In this document: one piece after another, positions 1-9,146 of the stretch
Layout: the number at the start of each line of letters is the position of its first letter
Position numbering within the stretch: position 1 is the first letter of the stretch
Origin: Micromonospora violae
GTDB lineage: Bacteria; Actinomycetota; Actinomycetes; Mycobacteriales; Micromonosporaceae
DNA length: 64,000 bases
Direction of reading: 5' to 3'
NCBI RefSeq assembly: GCF_004217135.1
Contig: NZ_SHKK01000001.1
Span: 6,200,001-6,264,000, forward strand
Position numbers and translations under genes: made by a program
The notes under the pieces: model-generated
The model's input: the letters and a program-made list of their open reading frames with translations, nothing else
Told to the model about the DNA's origin: nothing
Database searches by the model: none

Positions 1-1
1 A

Positions 2-997
2 CGGATGCGGACCGTCGGCGCGGTGCTGTTCGACAAGACCGGCACGCTGACCCGGGGCGAGCACGGCGTGACCGACCTGGTGACGGCAGCTGGCGTCGAG
101 CGGGACGAGGTGCTGCGGATCGCGGCGGGCGTCGAGTCGGAGAGCGAACATCCGTTGGCCCGGGCAATCGTCGCGGCGGCCGGGCGCGTCGGCCCGGCGC
201 GGGCCGCCGGGTTCCGGGCGCTGCCGGGCCGTGGTGTGCAGGCGACAATCGACGGTACGGAGTACGCGGTGGGCGGGCCGGCGCTGCTGCGGGAACTGGG
301 CCTGGCGCTCCCGGCCGAGGTGGAGGCCGCGACCGGGCGGTGGTCGGCGCGGGGCGCGGCGGTGTTGCACCTGGTGCGGCTGCCGGGGGCCGTGCTCGGT
401 GCGTTCGCGTTGACCGACGAGGTGCGTCCGGAGGCCCGGCGCGCCGTCGACGAGTTGCGTGCCGAGGGGGTCCGCACCATCGCCATGATCACTGGCGATG
501 CCCGGCCGGTGGCCGAGGCGGTCGCCGCCGACCTCGGCTTCCGCCCCGGCGTCGACGAGGTCTTCGCCGAGGTGTTGCCGGCGGAGAAGGACGATCGGGT
601 GGCCGAGCTTCAGCGGCGGGGGCTGGTCGTGGCGATGGTCGGCGACGGGGTGAACGACGCGCCGGCGCTGGCCCGGGCGGACGTGGGCATCGCGATCGGC
701 GCGGGCACCGATGTGGCGATCGAGTCCGCCGGGGTGGTGCTGGCGTCCTCTGACCCGCGCGGGGTGGCGGCGGTGGTCCGGCTGTCCCGGGCGTCGTACC
801 GGAAGATGCGCCAGAACCTGGCCTGGGCGGCCGGCTACAACGTGGTCGCGCTGCCGCTGGCCGCCGGGGTGCTGGCCGGGGCCGGTGTGGCGTTGAGCCC
901 GGCGGTGGCCGCGGTGCTGATGTCGGCGTCCACCATCGTGGTGGCGCTCAACGCCCAGTTGCTGCGCCGGGTCCGTCTCGATCCCGCGTCGAACTGA
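2..997 (+). CDS. Copper-type P1B-3 (CopB-like) P-type ATPase, C-terminal part
   Basis: The open frame runs in from the left edge, so the N-terminus and the first membrane helices lie outside the window; the ATG at position 5 is internal. What remains is the ATP-binding and phosphorylation half. It holds the phosphorylation motif DKTGTLT near its start, then SEHP, a TGDA variant of TGDN, and GDGVNDAP, followed by the last two membrane helices. Those helices carry AGYNVVALPL and MSASTIVVALNA, which match the signature used for the P1B-3 (CopB, Cu/Ag) subgroup rather than the P1B-1 signature of the CopA encoded downstream. It would export copper or silver across the cytoplasmic membrane. It converges on csoR with a 6-nt gap. 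The substrate is inferred from the helix signatures and the neighbours. Confidence 0.93.
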   Translation, partial: RMRTVGAVLFDKTGTLTRGEHGVTDLVTAAGVERDEVLRIAAGVESESEHPLARAIVAAAGRVGPARAAGFRALPGRGVQATIDGTEYAVGGPALLRELGLALPAEVEAATGRWSARGAAVLHLVRLPGAVLGAFALTDEVRPEARRAVDELRAEGVRTIAMITGDARPVAEAVAADLGFRPGVDEVFAEVLPAEKDDRVAELQRRGLVVAMVGDGVNDAPALARADVGIAIGAGTDVAIESAGVVLASSDPRGVAAVVRLSRASYRKMRQNLAWAAGYNVVALPLAAGVLAGAGVALSPAVAAVLMSASTIVVALNAQLLRRVRLDPASN

Positions 998-1003
998 GGG
1001 CGG

Positions 1004-1300
1004 TCAGCCGCGCTTCATGAGCCGGCCGACCGCCGCCATCATCTCGGTGGCCATCTCGTCGGCCCGCCCCTCGGCGGCGCCCTCGTGCATGCAGTGGCGG
1101 GCGTGCCCGTCGAGCAACCCCAGGGCCACCTTGTCGAGGGCGGCCTGGATCGCGGAGATCTGGGTGAGCACGTCGATGCAGTAGCGGTCGTCGTCGACCA
1201 TCTTCTCGATGCCCCGGACCTGCCCCTCGACGCGGCGGAGCCGCGCGAGCAGCTGGTCCTTGCTGGCGGTGTATCCGCGAATCGGGGTGGGTGCAGTCAT
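1004..1300 (-). CDS. csoR: CsoR-family copper-sensing repressor
   Basis: 98 residues, normal for the all-helical CsoR/RcnR family. The copper ligand set is intact: Cys41, His66 and Cys70, with the same spacing as Cys36/His61/Cys65 of the Mycobacterium tuberculosis protein. The helix-1 motif RLRRVEGQVRGIEKM is typical. Apo-CsoR binds GC-rich pseudo-palindromes and releases them when it binds Cu(I). The gene is divergent from copZ, and the shared 93-bp gap holds two matching operators, so it most likely represses itself and the copZ-copA operon. Confidence 0.95.
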   Translation of the reverse strand: MTAPTPIRGYTASKDQLLARLRRVEGQVRGIEKMVDDDRYCIDVLTQISAIQAALDKVALGLLDGHARHCMHEGAAEGRADEMATEMMAAVGRLMKRG

Positions 1301-1316
1301 GCCGACCAGGATAGCC

Positions 1317-1331
1317 TACCCCCAGGGGGTA
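1317..1331. promoter_or_regulatory. CsoR-type operator 1
   Basis: TACCCCCAGGGGGTA is a perfect 7-bp-arm palindrome around a single central base. The TACCC...GGGTA half-sites are the known CsoR operator pattern. It lies 17 bp upstream of the csoR start codon, where it could block csoR transcription. Confidence 0.8.
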
Positions 1332-1353
1332 TGGTACGGTCCTCACTACGCGA

Positions 1354-1368
1354 TACCCCCACCGGGTA
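1354..1368. promoter_or_regulatory. CsoR-type operator 2
   Basis: TACCCCCACCGGGTA has the same half-sites TACCC and GGGTA as the first operator but an imperfect centre. It sits 26 bp upstream of the copZ ATG, where it could overlap the copZ promoter. Its centre is 37 bp from that of operator 1. Confidence 0.72.
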
Positions 1369-1393
1369 CCGGTACCTAGAAGGAGACGATTCG

Positions 1394-1603
1394 ATGGTCA
1401 ACACGACGTACCAGGTGCAGGGCATGACCTGTGGGCACTGCGTCAGCGCGGTGAGCGCCGAGGTCGGCGCCATCGAGGGCGTGCGGGACGTCCAGGTCGA
1501 CCTCGCGACCGGCCGGGTCACCGTCAGCAGTGAGCAGCCGCTGGACACCGCGGTTGTCCGGGCCGCCGTCGACGAGGCCGGTTACGACCTCGTCGACGCG
1601 TGA
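1394..1603 (+). CDS. copZ: CopZ-like copper chaperone (HMA domain)
   Basis: 69 residues forming a single heavy-metal-associated domain, with the metal site GMTCGHC (Cys13 and Cys16) in the usual loop. Such proteins carry Cu(I) in the cytoplasm and hand it to CopA. The ATG is set by AGAAGGAGA, 7 nt upstream. It is the first gene of the operon that continues into the membrane-anchored protein at 1617 and copA. Regulation is probably by CsoR through the operators just upstream. Confidence 0.95.
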   Translation: MVNTTYQVQGMTCGHCVSAVSAEVGAIEGVRDVQVDLATGRVTVSSEQPLDTAVVRAAVDEAGYDLVDA

Positions 1604-1616
1604 TCGGGGGGCCGCC

Positions 1617-2594
1617 ATGCGTACGGTGACGAGACTGGCCGGGTTCGCCGTCGGCCTGGCGGCGGTCTTCGGCGCGACCTACGGCGTCGCTCGGGTCGTC
1701 GACCCGGCCCCGGTCGCCGCGGACCGGCACGAGAATGCCGCCACCCCGACAGCGGATGAGCGGGACGGCACGGCCGAGCGGTTCCCCGGCGGGCTGCTCG
1801 TCTCCGAGCGCGGCCACACCCTGGAACAGGTCGCCGCGCCGGCCGGCGAGTTCGCCTTCCGGATCGCCGGCCCGGACGGCCGCCCGGTCACCCGGTACGA
1901 GGTGGCGCACGACCGGCAGATGCACCTGATCGTCGCCCGACGGGACCTCTCCGGCTTCCGCCACGTCCACCCCGACCTGGGCCCGGACGGCACCTGGCGG
2001 GTCGACACCCCACTGGCCGGCCCCGGGCAGTGGCGGGCGTTCGCCGACTTCACCCCGGCCGGGGGTGATCCGCTGACCCTCGGCGTGGACGTGACAGTCC
2101 CCGGCGAGCTGACCGAACGGCCGTTGCCCGCCCCGGCGACCAGCACCACCGTCGACGGCTACACGGTCACCCTGGCCGGCGCACCGCAGCCCGGCCGCAC
2201 GTCACCGCTGACCCTGACCGTCAGCCGGGACGGGCAACCGGTCACCGACCTGGAGCCCTACCTGGGCGCGTACGGGCACCTGGTGGCGCTGCGTCGGGGT
2301 GACCTGGCGTACCTGCACGTGCACCCGGACGGGACGCCGGGCGACGGGCGCACCCCGCCCGGTCCGGCCGTCACCTTCCTCGCCGACGTGCCCTCGAATG
2401 GCAGCTACCGGCTCTACCTCGACTTCCAGCACGGCGGGCGGGTGCACACCGCCGAGTTCACCGTGGTCGTCGACGCTGCTGCCACCGGAGCCGTCCCCAC
2501 CCCGGGCGGACCGACCCCGGGCGGACCGACCCCGAGCGGACCCGCACCGACCGGCGACGCCGACCACGGCGCCCCCGGACACGGCCACAACTGA
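1617..2594 (+). CDS. Membrane-anchored extracytoplasmic protein of the copper operon
   Basis: 325 residues. Residues 8-28 form a signal or anchor helix, so the rest should face outward. The body is built from two similar beta-rich halves, each containing a stretch of the form HL.V.RR.DL....HVHPD (HVHPD at residues 116-120 and 234-238). The C-terminus is a Pro/Gly linker with PTPGG repeats and ends in a His tail (HGAPGHGHN). No enzymatic motif was recognised. His-rich HxH motifs and the position between copZ (13-nt gap) and copA (12-nt gap) suggest extracytoplasmic copper binding. That role is inference. Confidence 0.85.
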   Translation: MRTVTRLAGFAVGLAAVFGATYGVARVVDPAPVAADRHENAATPTADERDGTAERFPGGLLVSERGHTLEQVAAPAGEFAFRIAGPDGRPVTRYEVAHDRQMHLIVARRDLSGFRHVHPDLGPDGTWRVDTPLAGPGQWRAFADFTPAGGDPLTLGVDVTVPGELTERPLPAPATSTTVDGYTVTLAGAPQPGRTSPLTLTVSRDGQPVTDLEPYLGAYGHLVALRRGDLAYLHVHPDGTPGDGRTPPGPAVTFLADVPSNGSYRLYLDFQHGGRVHTAEFTVVVDAAATGAVPTPGGPTPGGPTPSGPAPTGDADHGAPGHGHN

Positions 2595-2606
2595 CGGGAC
2601 CAGACG

Positions 2607-4856
2607 ATGACCACCACCAGCAGACCCCTGCCCGAGGCACTGAACCGGATCGAGTTGGCGATCGGCGGGATGACCTGCGCCGCGTGCGCCGCCCGGATCG
2701 AGAAGAAGCTCAACCGGATGGACGGGGTGAGCGCCACCGTCAACTACGCCACCGAGAAGGCGACCGTCCGGTACGTCGACGGTGTCACCCCGGACGACCT
2801 GATCGGCACCGTGGAGAAGACCGGCTACACGGCGGCGCTGCCGGCCCCGCCCAGCGCGGAACCGCCGGTCGACCCGTTGCGGGCCCCGCGTACCCGCCTC
2901 TGGGTCTCGGTGGCGCTGAGCGTGCCGGTGATCCTGCTGGCCATGGTCCCGGCCTGGCAGTTCGACTACTGGCAGTGGCTGTCGCTGACCCTGGCCGCCC
3001 CGGTGGTGGTCTGGGGTGGGCTGCCGTTCCACCGGGCCGCCTGGACGAACCTGCGGCACGGCGCGGCCACCATGGACACGCTGGTGTCGGTCGGCACGCT
3101 GGCCGCGTTCGGCTGGTCGCTCTGGGCGCTCTTCCTCGGCGACGCGGGGATGCCCGGGATGACGCACCCGTTCCGCTTCGACATCACCCGGACCGACGGC
3201 GCCGGCAACATCTACCTGGAGGCGGCCGCCGGGGTCACCGTGTTCATCCTGGCCGGGCGCTACTTCGAGGCCCGGTCCAAGCGCACCGCCGGCGCCGCCC
3301 TGCGGGCGCTGCTCGACCTCGGTGCCAAGGACGTGGCGGTGCTGCGGGACGGCGTGGAGACCCTGATCCCGGTGGACCAGCTCGCCGTCGGTGACCGGTT
3401 CGTGGTCCGCCCCGGGGAGAAGATCGCCACCGACGGGGTGGTCGACGAGGGGACCTCCGCTGTCGACGCCAGCATGCTCACCGGTGAGTCGGTGCCGGTC
3501 GAGGTCGCCCCGGGCGACGGCGTGGTCGGCGCCACGATCAACGCGGGTGGGCGGCTGATCGTCACCGCCACCCGGGTCGGCGCGGACACCCAGCTCGCCC
3601 GGATGGCCGACCTGGTCGAGCAGGCGCAGAGCGGCAAGGCGGCCGTGCAGCGGCTGGCGGACCGGATCTCCGGAGTCTTCGTGCCGATCGTCATCGCCCT
3701 CGCCGTCGGCACGCTCGGCTGGTGGCTCGGCACCGGGGCCGGCCCGACCGCCGCGTTCACCGCCGCCGTGGCCGTGCTGATCATCGCCTGCCCGTGCGCG
3801 CTCGGCCTGGCCACCCCGACCGCGCTGCTGGTCGGCACCGGTCGGGGCGCTCAGCTCGGCGTACTGATCAAGGGCCCGGAGGTGCTGGAGTCGACCCGCC
3901 GGGTGGACACCGTGGTGCTCGACAAGACCGGCACCGTGACGACCGGCCGGATGACTCTGGTGGACGTGCTGCCGGCGAGCGGTGTGGACCGGGCCGCGCT
4001 GCTCCGGCTCACCGGGGCGGTGGAGGCCGCCTCCGAGCACCCGATCGCCCGTGCGGTCACCACCGCTGCCAGCGACGCGGGCGCGCTGCCCCCGGTGACC
4101 GCCTTCGGCAACCTCGACGGGCTCGGCGTGACCGGCACGGTGGACGGGCAGGTCGTGCTGGTCGGCCGGGTCCGGCTGCTGCGCGAGCGCGAGTTCGACG
4201 TACCGCCGGAGGTCGAGCGGGCCGTACGCGAGGCGGAGGCCGCCGGTCGTACGGCGATCGTCGCCGGCTGGGACGGACAGGCCCGTGGCGTGCTCGCGGT
4301 CGCCGACGTGGTCCGACCGAGCAGTCGGGCGGCGGTGGCCCGGCTGCGTGGGCTGGGGTTGACCCCGGTCCTGCTCACCGGGGACAACACCACGGTTGCC
4401 CGCGCGGTCGCCGCCGAGGTGGGCATCGACGAGGTGGTGGCTGAGGTGCTGCCGGCCGGAAAGGTCGACGTGGTCAAGCGGCTTCAGGCCGAGGGGCGGT
4501 CGGTGGCGATGGTCGGTGACGGGGTCAACGACGCCCCGGCGCTGGCCCAGGCCGATCTGGGGTTGGCCATGGGCACCGGCACCGACGTGGCGATCGAGGC
4601 GGCCGATCTCACCCTGGTCCGGGGCGACCTCGACGCCGCGGTGGACGCCATCCGGTTGTCCCGACGCACGTTCGGCATCATCCGGGGCAACCTGTTCTGG
4701 GCGTTCGGCTACAACGTGGCGGCCCTGCCGTTGGCCGCCGCCGGGCTGCTCAACCCGATGATCGCCGGTGCCACGATGGCGCTGTCCTCGGTCTTCGTGG
4801 TCGCCAACAGCCTGCGCCTGCGGCGCTTTCGTCCGGCCGCCACCGCCGATCTGTGA
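2607..4856 (+). CDS. copA: CopA Cu(I)-exporting P1B-1 ATPase
   Basis: 749 residues, a complete P1B-type pump. One N-terminal HMA domain carries GMTCAAC (Cys24 and Cys27). The membrane copper site CPC is at residues 395-397, the phosphorylated Asp439 lies in DKTGTVTTG, and SEHP, TGDN and GDGVNDAP follow. The last helices read [10 protein letters not shown] and MALSS, the P1B-1 (Cu+/Ag+) signature. It exports Cu(I) using ATP and would receive it from CopZ. It is the third gene of the CsoR-controlled operon. Confidence 0.97.
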   Translation: MTTTSRPLPEALNRIELAIGGMTCAACAARIEKKLNRMDGVSATVNYATEKATVRYVDGVTPDDLIGTVEKTGYTAALPAPPSAEPPVDPLRAPRTRLWVSVALSVPVILLAMVPAWQFDYWQWLSLTLAAPVVVWGGLPFHRAAWTNLRHGAATMDTLVSVGTLAAFGWSLWALFLGDAGMPGMTHPFRFDITRTDGAGNIYLEAAAGVTVFILAGRYFEARSKRTAGAALRALLDLGAKDVAVLRDGVETLIPVDQLAVGDRFVVRPGEKIATDGVVDEGTSAVDASMLTGESVPVEVAPGDGVVGATINAGGRLIVTATRVGADTQLARMADLVEQAQSGKAAVQRLADRISGVFVPIVIALAVGTLGWWLGTGAGPTAAFTAAVAVLIIACPCALGLATPTALLVGTGRGAQLGVLIKGPEVLESTRRVDTVVLDKTGTVTTGRMTLVDVLPASGVDRAALLRLTGAVEAASEHPIARAVTTAASDAGALPPVTAFGNLDGLGVTGTVDGQVVLVGRVRLLREREFDVPPEVERAVREAEAAGRTAIVAGWDGQARGVLAVADVVRPSSRAAVARLRGLGLTPVLLTGDNTTVARAVAAEVGIDEVVAEVLPAGKVDVVKRLQAEGRSVAMVGDGVNDAPALAQADLGLAMGTGTDVAIEAADLTLVRGDLDAAVDAIRLSRRTFGIIRGNLFWAFGYNVAALPLAAAGLLNPMIAGATMALSSVFVVANSLRLRRFRPAATADL

Positions 4857-4930
4857 CGGCGGTAATGGTTGGGCTGGTGACGGCGGGGGTACTTCGGTAG
4901 GCGTAGCGACGCTTGCGATGGAGGTTGGCA

Positions 4931-5104
4931 ATGGGTTTCGACGATAAGATCAACAACGCCACCGAGGACGCGACCGGCAAGCTGAAGGAAGGCGCCGGGC
5001 GGGCCACCGACAACGAGCAGTTGGAGGCGGAGGGTCGCGCTGACCAGTCCACCGCCAAGCTCAAGCAGGCGGGCGAGAAGATCAAGGACGCCTTCAAGAG
5101 CTGA
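4931..5104 (+). CDS. CsbD-family small stress protein
   Basis: 57 residues, very polar and Lys/Glu/Ala-rich, beginning MGFDDKINNATEDATGKLKE. This is the standard CsbD (YjbJ-type) form of amphipathic helices. The ATG at 4931 is preceded by GGAGG with 6-nt spacing, which decides it over the in-frame ATG 18 nt upstream. The molecular function of the family is unknown; members are often induced by general stress sigma factors. It stands alone after copA and ends at a strong hairpin. Confidence 0.92.
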   Translation: MGFDDKINNATEDATGKLKEGAGRATDNEQLEAEGRADQSTAKLKQAGEKIKDAFKS

Positions 5105-5117
5105 CGTACGAGGTAAT

Positions 5118-5158
5118 CCGCACGCCGGGTCGGTGATCATTACCGGCCCGGCGTGCGG
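5118..5158. terminator. Bidirectional hairpin terminator
   Basis: Two 17-nt arms (5118-5134 and 5142-5158) pair fully apart from one G-T position, around a 7-nt loop. It lies between the convergent csbD-like gene and the methyltransferase gene, so it can end transcription from both sides. There is no clear U-tract, as is common at high GC. Confidence 0.75.
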
Positions 5159-5179
5159 TGTGTACGGCCACCGGCCTGC

Positions 5180-5842
5180 TCAGCGACGTCGGGTGGCGCG
5201 GACGACCACGTCGTACAGCGGGGCCTCCCGGCCCGGCATCGTGCGGCGGTGCTCCTCGGCGGTGACGATCTCCCAGGTGGCGCTGTCCAGGCCGGCGGTG
5301 ATGTCCGCGAGGGTGACCGATGCTTCGGCGGGCGGGTGCTGCCCATGCCCATGTCCGTGCTCGTGGCCATGGCCCGGCTCGGCGCCTTCCGTGGTGTGCA
5401 GATGCCCGACGATCAGGAGGGTGCCGCCGGGCGCCACCCACCCGGCGATACGGTCGTAGAAGGCGAGCTGCGGCATCGCGGGGTGCGCGTAATGCGTCGT
5501 GACCAGGTCGAACCGTGTGTCCGGGGCCCAGCTCGTCAGGTCCGCCTCCACCCACCGCACGCGCTCGGACACCCCGCTCTCGGTGGCGCGTTCGGCCGCC
5601 CGGGCGAGCGCGACGGGTGCGATGTCGACAGCGGTGACCTGCCAGCCGTGGGAGGCGAGCCAGATCGCCTCGGCACCCGCACCGCACCCGGCGTCCAGCG
5701 CCGAGCCCGGCGCGAGATCGGCGGTCTCCCGGGCCAGGTACGGGTGCGCGGGGCTGGTGCTCATCGCGCCGGGGCGGTCGTGGTGCGTCTGGTGCCAGTG
5801 CCGCTCCCAGTAGTCCTTGTCGAACTCGTGCTGCTCGGTCAT
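5180..5842 (-). CDS. Class I SAM-dependent methyltransferase with His-rich loop
   Basis: 220 residues. The SAM-binding motif LDAGCGAGAEAIWLA is at residues 49-63, the acidic end of strand 2 is VDIAP, and EADLTSW follows at about residue 99; the fold is methyltransferase 11/25-like. After strand 5 there is an insertion, GHGHEHGHGHGQH (residues 157-169), that is not part of the usual domain and looks metal-binding. The N-terminus (DYWERHWHQTHH) is also His-rich. The substrate is unknown. It is monocistronic, 92 nt downstream of the sigma factor gene. Confidence 0.87.
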   Translation of the reverse strand: MTEQHEFDKDYWERHWHQTHHDRPGAMSTSPAHPYLARETADLAPGSALDAGCGAGAEAIWLASHGWQVTAVDIAPVALARAAERATESGVSERVRWVEADLTSWAPDTRFDLVTTHYAHPAMPQLAFYDRIAGWVAPGGTLLIVGHLHTTEGAEPGHGHEHGHGHGQHPPAEASVTLADITAGLDSATWEIVTAEEHRRTMPGREAPLYDVVVRATRRR

Positions 5843-5934
5843 GGGTGCCTGCTCCTTCGCGGTTCGGCAACGACTGTGACCGGCGACCGGGCAATGCGCA
5901 AAGTTTCTTGCCGAAACAGCAACATGGGCGGCTC

Positions 5935-7188
5935 TCAGTGTTGCCCGGTCAGCCGGGCCGCCCGCACCTCCAGATACCGCTGCTCGGGCCGGCTCGTGGT
6001 GCCCCGCGCCGCGGCCAGGTACGCCGCCCGCGCCGCATCGACATCCCCGGCCAACTCCAACAGATGCGCCCGGACGGCGGCCAGCCGGTGGTGCCCGGCC
6101 GTGCGTTCGTCGGCGTCCAACGGCGTGAGCAGGGCGAGCCCGGCCCGGGGCCCGTCCACCATGGCCACCGCCACCGCCTGGTTCAGGGTGACCATCGGGT
6201 TCGGCGCGATCCGGGCCAGCAGCCGGTAGAGCGCGACGATCTGAGGCCAGTCCGTCTCCGCCGCCGTCGACGCCTCGGCGTGCACGGCGGCGATCGCCGC
6301 TTGGAGCTGGTACGGGCCCGGCGGCGACCAGGTCAACGCCTCGGTGATCAGCGCGATCCCCTCCGCGATGGCGGCGGCGTCCCACCGTGCCCGATCCTGC
6401 TCCGCCAGCGGCACCAACTCCCCGTCCGGCCCCACCCGGGCCGCCCGGTGCGCGTCGGTCAGCAGCATCAGCGCCAACAGCCCGGCCACCTCGCCGTCGT
6501 CGGGCAGCAGCCCGCGCAGGATGCGGGTCAGCCGGATCGCCTCCCCGGTCAGCTCGGTCCGGCGCAGGTCCGGGCCGCTGGACGCGGTGTAGCCCTCGTT
6601 GAAGATCAGGTAGAGCACCCGGAGCACCGTCCCCAGCCGCTCCTCCCGCTCGGCCGGCCCGGGCATGGTGAACCGGGCCCCGGCGGCCTCGATCCGCTGC
6701 TTGGCCCGCCGGATCCGTTGACTCATCGTCGCCTCCGGCACCAGGTGCGCCCGTGCGATCTGGGCGGTGCTGAGACCACCGACCGCCCGCAGGGTGAGCG
6801 CCACCTGCGCCGATCCGGGCAACGCCGGGTGGCAGCAGAGGAACAGCAGGGTGAGGGTGTCGTCGTCGGCCGCAACGGTGGGCTCCGCGTCCGCCGCCGG
6901 CGCCACCCCGGCGTACGCCGGCTCGCGCCGCGCCACCGCCACCTCGCGGTCCCGGCGCGCGCTCTCGCTGCGCCACTCGTCGGTGAGCCGGCGGGTGGCC
7001 ACGGTGAGCAACCAGGCGCGCGGATTATCCGGTACGCCCTGTCCGGGCCACTGCGTCGCGGCGGCGAGCAGCGCCTCCTGGACCGCGTCCTCGCACCTGT
7101 CGAACTGTCCGTACCGACGGACCAGCAGGCCGAGGACCTGCGGCGCGAACGTGCGCAGCAGGTCCTCGACCGTCCGGTCCCCGGTCAC
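5935..7188 (-). CDS. ECF RNA polymerase sigma factor, ECF42 type with C-terminal TPR-like extension
   Basis: 417 residues. Region 2 (LGLLVRRYGQFDRCEDAVQEALL) is near the N-terminus and region 4 follows (GLSTAQIARAHLVPEATMSQRIRRAK). A long helical extension after region 4 begins RVLYLIFNEGY, the hallmark of ECF42/SigJ-like factors, in which it replaces an anti-sigma factor. The GTG start overlaps the stop of the DGPF gene by 4 nt (GTGA), so the pair is translationally coupled. The DGPF protein is the standard genomic partner of ECF42. Target genes cannot be read from this window. Confidence 0.93.
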   Translation of the reverse strand: MTGDRTVEDLLRTFAPQVLGLLVRRYGQFDRCEDAVQEALLAAATQWPGQGVPDNPRAWLLTVATRRLTDEWRSESARRDREVAVARREPAYAGVAPAADAEPTVAADDDTLTLLFLCCHPALPGSAQVALTLRAVGGLSTAQIARAHLVPEATMSQRIRRAKQRIEAAGARFTMPGPAEREERLGTVLRVLYLIFNEGYTASSGPDLRRTELTGEAIRLTRILRGLLPDDGEVAGLLALMLLTDAHRAARVGPDGELVPLAEQDRARWDAAAIAEGIALITEALTWSPPGPYQLQAAIAAVHAEASTAAETDWPQIVALYRLLARIAPNPMVTLNQAVAVAMVDGPRAGLALLTPLDADERTAGHHRLAAVRAHLLELAGDVDAARAAYLAAARGTTSRPEQRYLEVRAARLTGQH

Positions 7189-7550
7189 ATCTCCGTCCCG
7201 GCCTCGTCCATGATCGGGCGGACCTCCATGGCACCGCCGTACCGGACGTCCGGCCAGCGGGCGGCGATCTCGGCAGCCCGCTGCGGGCTGTCGCAGTCGA
7301 CGGCCAGGTAACCGGCGAACTGCTCCTTGCTCTCCATGAACGGGCCGTCGAGGATCTCGGGGTTGCCGTCCACCTGCCGGACCGTCAGCGTCTGCGACGG
7401 ATTGGCCAACGCCTGGCCGCCGATCAGCTCGCCGGTCTCGGTCAGCTCCTTCATGATCTCGTCGACCTCGCCGAAGAGGGCGGTGCGCTCCTGCTCGCTC
7501 AGCTCCTCGGTGAAGCCGGGCCGGTTCCAGATCAGCAGCATGTACTTCAC
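7185..7550 (-). CDS. YCII-related DGPF-domain protein
   Basis: 121 residues starting MKYMLLIWNRPG, with the family motif at the core (ILDGPFMESKEQFAGY, near residue 64). It belongs to the DGPF/YCII-like dimeric alpha-beta barrel group. Its biochemical activity is not established. It is transcribed just ahead of, and overlaps, the ECF42 sigma gene, the usual arrangement for this sigma group. Confidence 0.93.
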   Translation of the reverse strand: MKYMLLIWNRPGFTEELSEQERTALFGEVDEIMKELTETGELIGGQALANPSQTLTVRQVDGNPEILDGPFMESKEQFAGYLAVDCDSPQRAAEIAARWPDVRYGGAMEVRPIMDEAGTEM

Positions 7551-7720
7551 GGCGATGCTCCTCAGACTCTGGCCGCGCCCCGAGCGGGGTGCGGCTCACT
7601 GGAGGGTCGGAGCCGTTCCCCCGATCCCTACCGCGTACCGAAGAAAAACGCAGAATCCTCCGCTGGGGGTGATCCCACGCCGGACGGGCCGAGTTCGAGG
7701 CCCGGTTGGCGGAGCAGCGT

Positions 7721-8983
7721 TCAGCGCGGATCGGGTCGGCCGGGCACCTGTCGGGGCTTCCGGCCGCTCCCGACGTCCAGCGACGCCCGGTCGGCGGCCG
7801 AGGTGCCGGACGACCAGCCCTCGGCGTCGCGCACGTTGAGCCGGCGTCGGGTGACGCCGGGGAAGAGCGTGTCCAGCCGCTCCCGGACCGCCTCGCCGCG
7901 CGCCGCGAGCACCGGCAGCAGCCGCTCCGCACCGGGAGTGCCGGCCGCCGCCTGGTCCGCCGCGTCGGTCGCCGCCTCGGTGGCCGTCCGCAGCCGCTCG
8001 CCGATCCGCAGCGCGAAGGCGTTGAGGAACGACTCGTCCCAGACCTTCGTCCGCCGCCCCGACCCCGGCCGCCGCTCGGCGCGCCCGCGCAGCATCGCCG
8101 CCGTGGCCTGCACCAGCAGCGACGTGTAGAGCAACTCCACCGCCACCAGATCGGCCGGCCAGCCCAGCACGGTGGCGAAGCCCAGATCGTCGGACCAGAC
8201 CGACTCGCACCGGTTCGCCGCCGCCACCTCCTGCACCAGCAGCGCCTTCGCGCCCGCGTACGGGGTGTCGGTGCTCAGGCGTACCCCGCCGGGCACGTCC
8301 CCGCGCTCCGACCCGGCAGCCACCAGCGCCTCGTCGATGCTGTGCCGGGCGATCAGCTCCTGTGCCTTTCCGGTCAGCGCCTCCGCCTCGGCCGGGAAAG
8401 TGGTCGACTCGGCCTTGGCCAGCAGCGCGCGTACCCGGTCGAGCATCGGTGACCCGGTGCGGGCCGTACCGGCTGTGCGAGGCAGCGCGGCACCGGTCGC
8501 CCCGGGCGGTGGGCGCAGCACCGCGATCGGCGGCAGGCTCTCCACCAGCGCGAGAAGGTCCACGGCCATGCGGAGCGCGTCGGCCCGGTCCAGGCCCTCC
8601 CGGGTGGCCCAGCCAGTCAGCACACTCCGGTCGTCACCGACCGCGTTGGCCTCCAACTCGCGTAGCTGGTCGTCCCACCAGGCGGGGACCGGCCCGGCCT
8701 GGTCGCGCCGCTGAACCGCCATCGCCGCGCGAACCAACCGGGCCGCGCGGGCGTCGAGCCGTCGACCGGTGATCCGGTCCACGTCGACCGGCTGCCAACC
8801 GCGGGGCCAGAGCGCGCCCAGGCCGCGGACCAGGCGACGCAGCAGCGCCGCGTCCACCGCCGTGGTGCCGTCCGCGGCGCCGGTGCCGACCATCAGCTGG
8901 TCCAGCTGCCGTTCGGCCTGCCGTACGTCAGTGCCGCGCACCGCCGCGAGCGCGTTGGCGACGAGTTCGTCCGCGTCCGGCAC
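7721..8983 (-). CDS. DUF2786 domain-containing protein
   Basis: 420 residues. A central DUF2786-like segment (MLDRVRALLAKAESTTFPAEAEALTGKAQ) is followed by a domain with LLVQEVAAANRCESVW, commonly found C-terminal to DUF2786. Function is unknown. Two GTG codons compete for the start. The one at 8989 directly abuts AAGGAG, while the one at 8983 has a 6-nt spacer, so I chose 8983. It has no partner gene on the same strand. The 170 bp downstream (7551-7720) hold no gene. Confidence 0.85.
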   Translation of the reverse strand: MPDADELVANALAAVRGTDVRQAERQLDQLMVGTGAADGTTAVDAALLRRLVRGLGALWPRGWQPVDVDRITGRRLDARAARLVRAAMAVQRRDQAGPVPAWWDDQLRELEANAVGDDRSVLTGWATREGLDRADALRMAVDLLALVESLPPIAVLRPPPGATGAALPRTAGTARTGSPMLDRVRALLAKAESTTFPAEAEALTGKAQELIARHSIDEALVAAGSERGDVPGGVRLSTDTPYAGAKALLVQEVAAANRCESVWSDDLGFATVLGWPADLVAVELLYTSLLVQATAAMLRGRAERRPGSGRRTKVWDESFLNAFALRIGERLRTATEAATDAADQAAAGTPGAERLLPVLAARGEAVRERLDTLFPGVTRRRLNVRDAEGWSSGTSAADRASLDVGSGRKPRQVPGRPDPR

Positions 8984-9146
8984 GGGCACCTCCTTCTCCG
9001 AGCTCTGGTGGTCGCTGCCTTCCTAGGCTCCATGATCATGCTCCCCGTGGCCGGGTAGTCGCGAAACGGGCATGTCATCGGCTCCGACGGCATGACTCAC
9101 CCGGTCCGGGGTAATTTGAGGCCGGCCTGACGCGGAAGCGAGGTGT

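Noticed and set aside
2202..4931. 909-residue open frame on the minus strand
   Set aside because: It is the antisense of copA. Its composition (His/Gly/Arg/Asp) is that of a high-GC shadow frame, and it has no recognisable domain.
7686..7705. tRNA T-arm-like sequence GGGCCGAGTTCGAGGCCC
   Set aside because: No acceptor, D or anticodon arms can be drawn around it on either strand.
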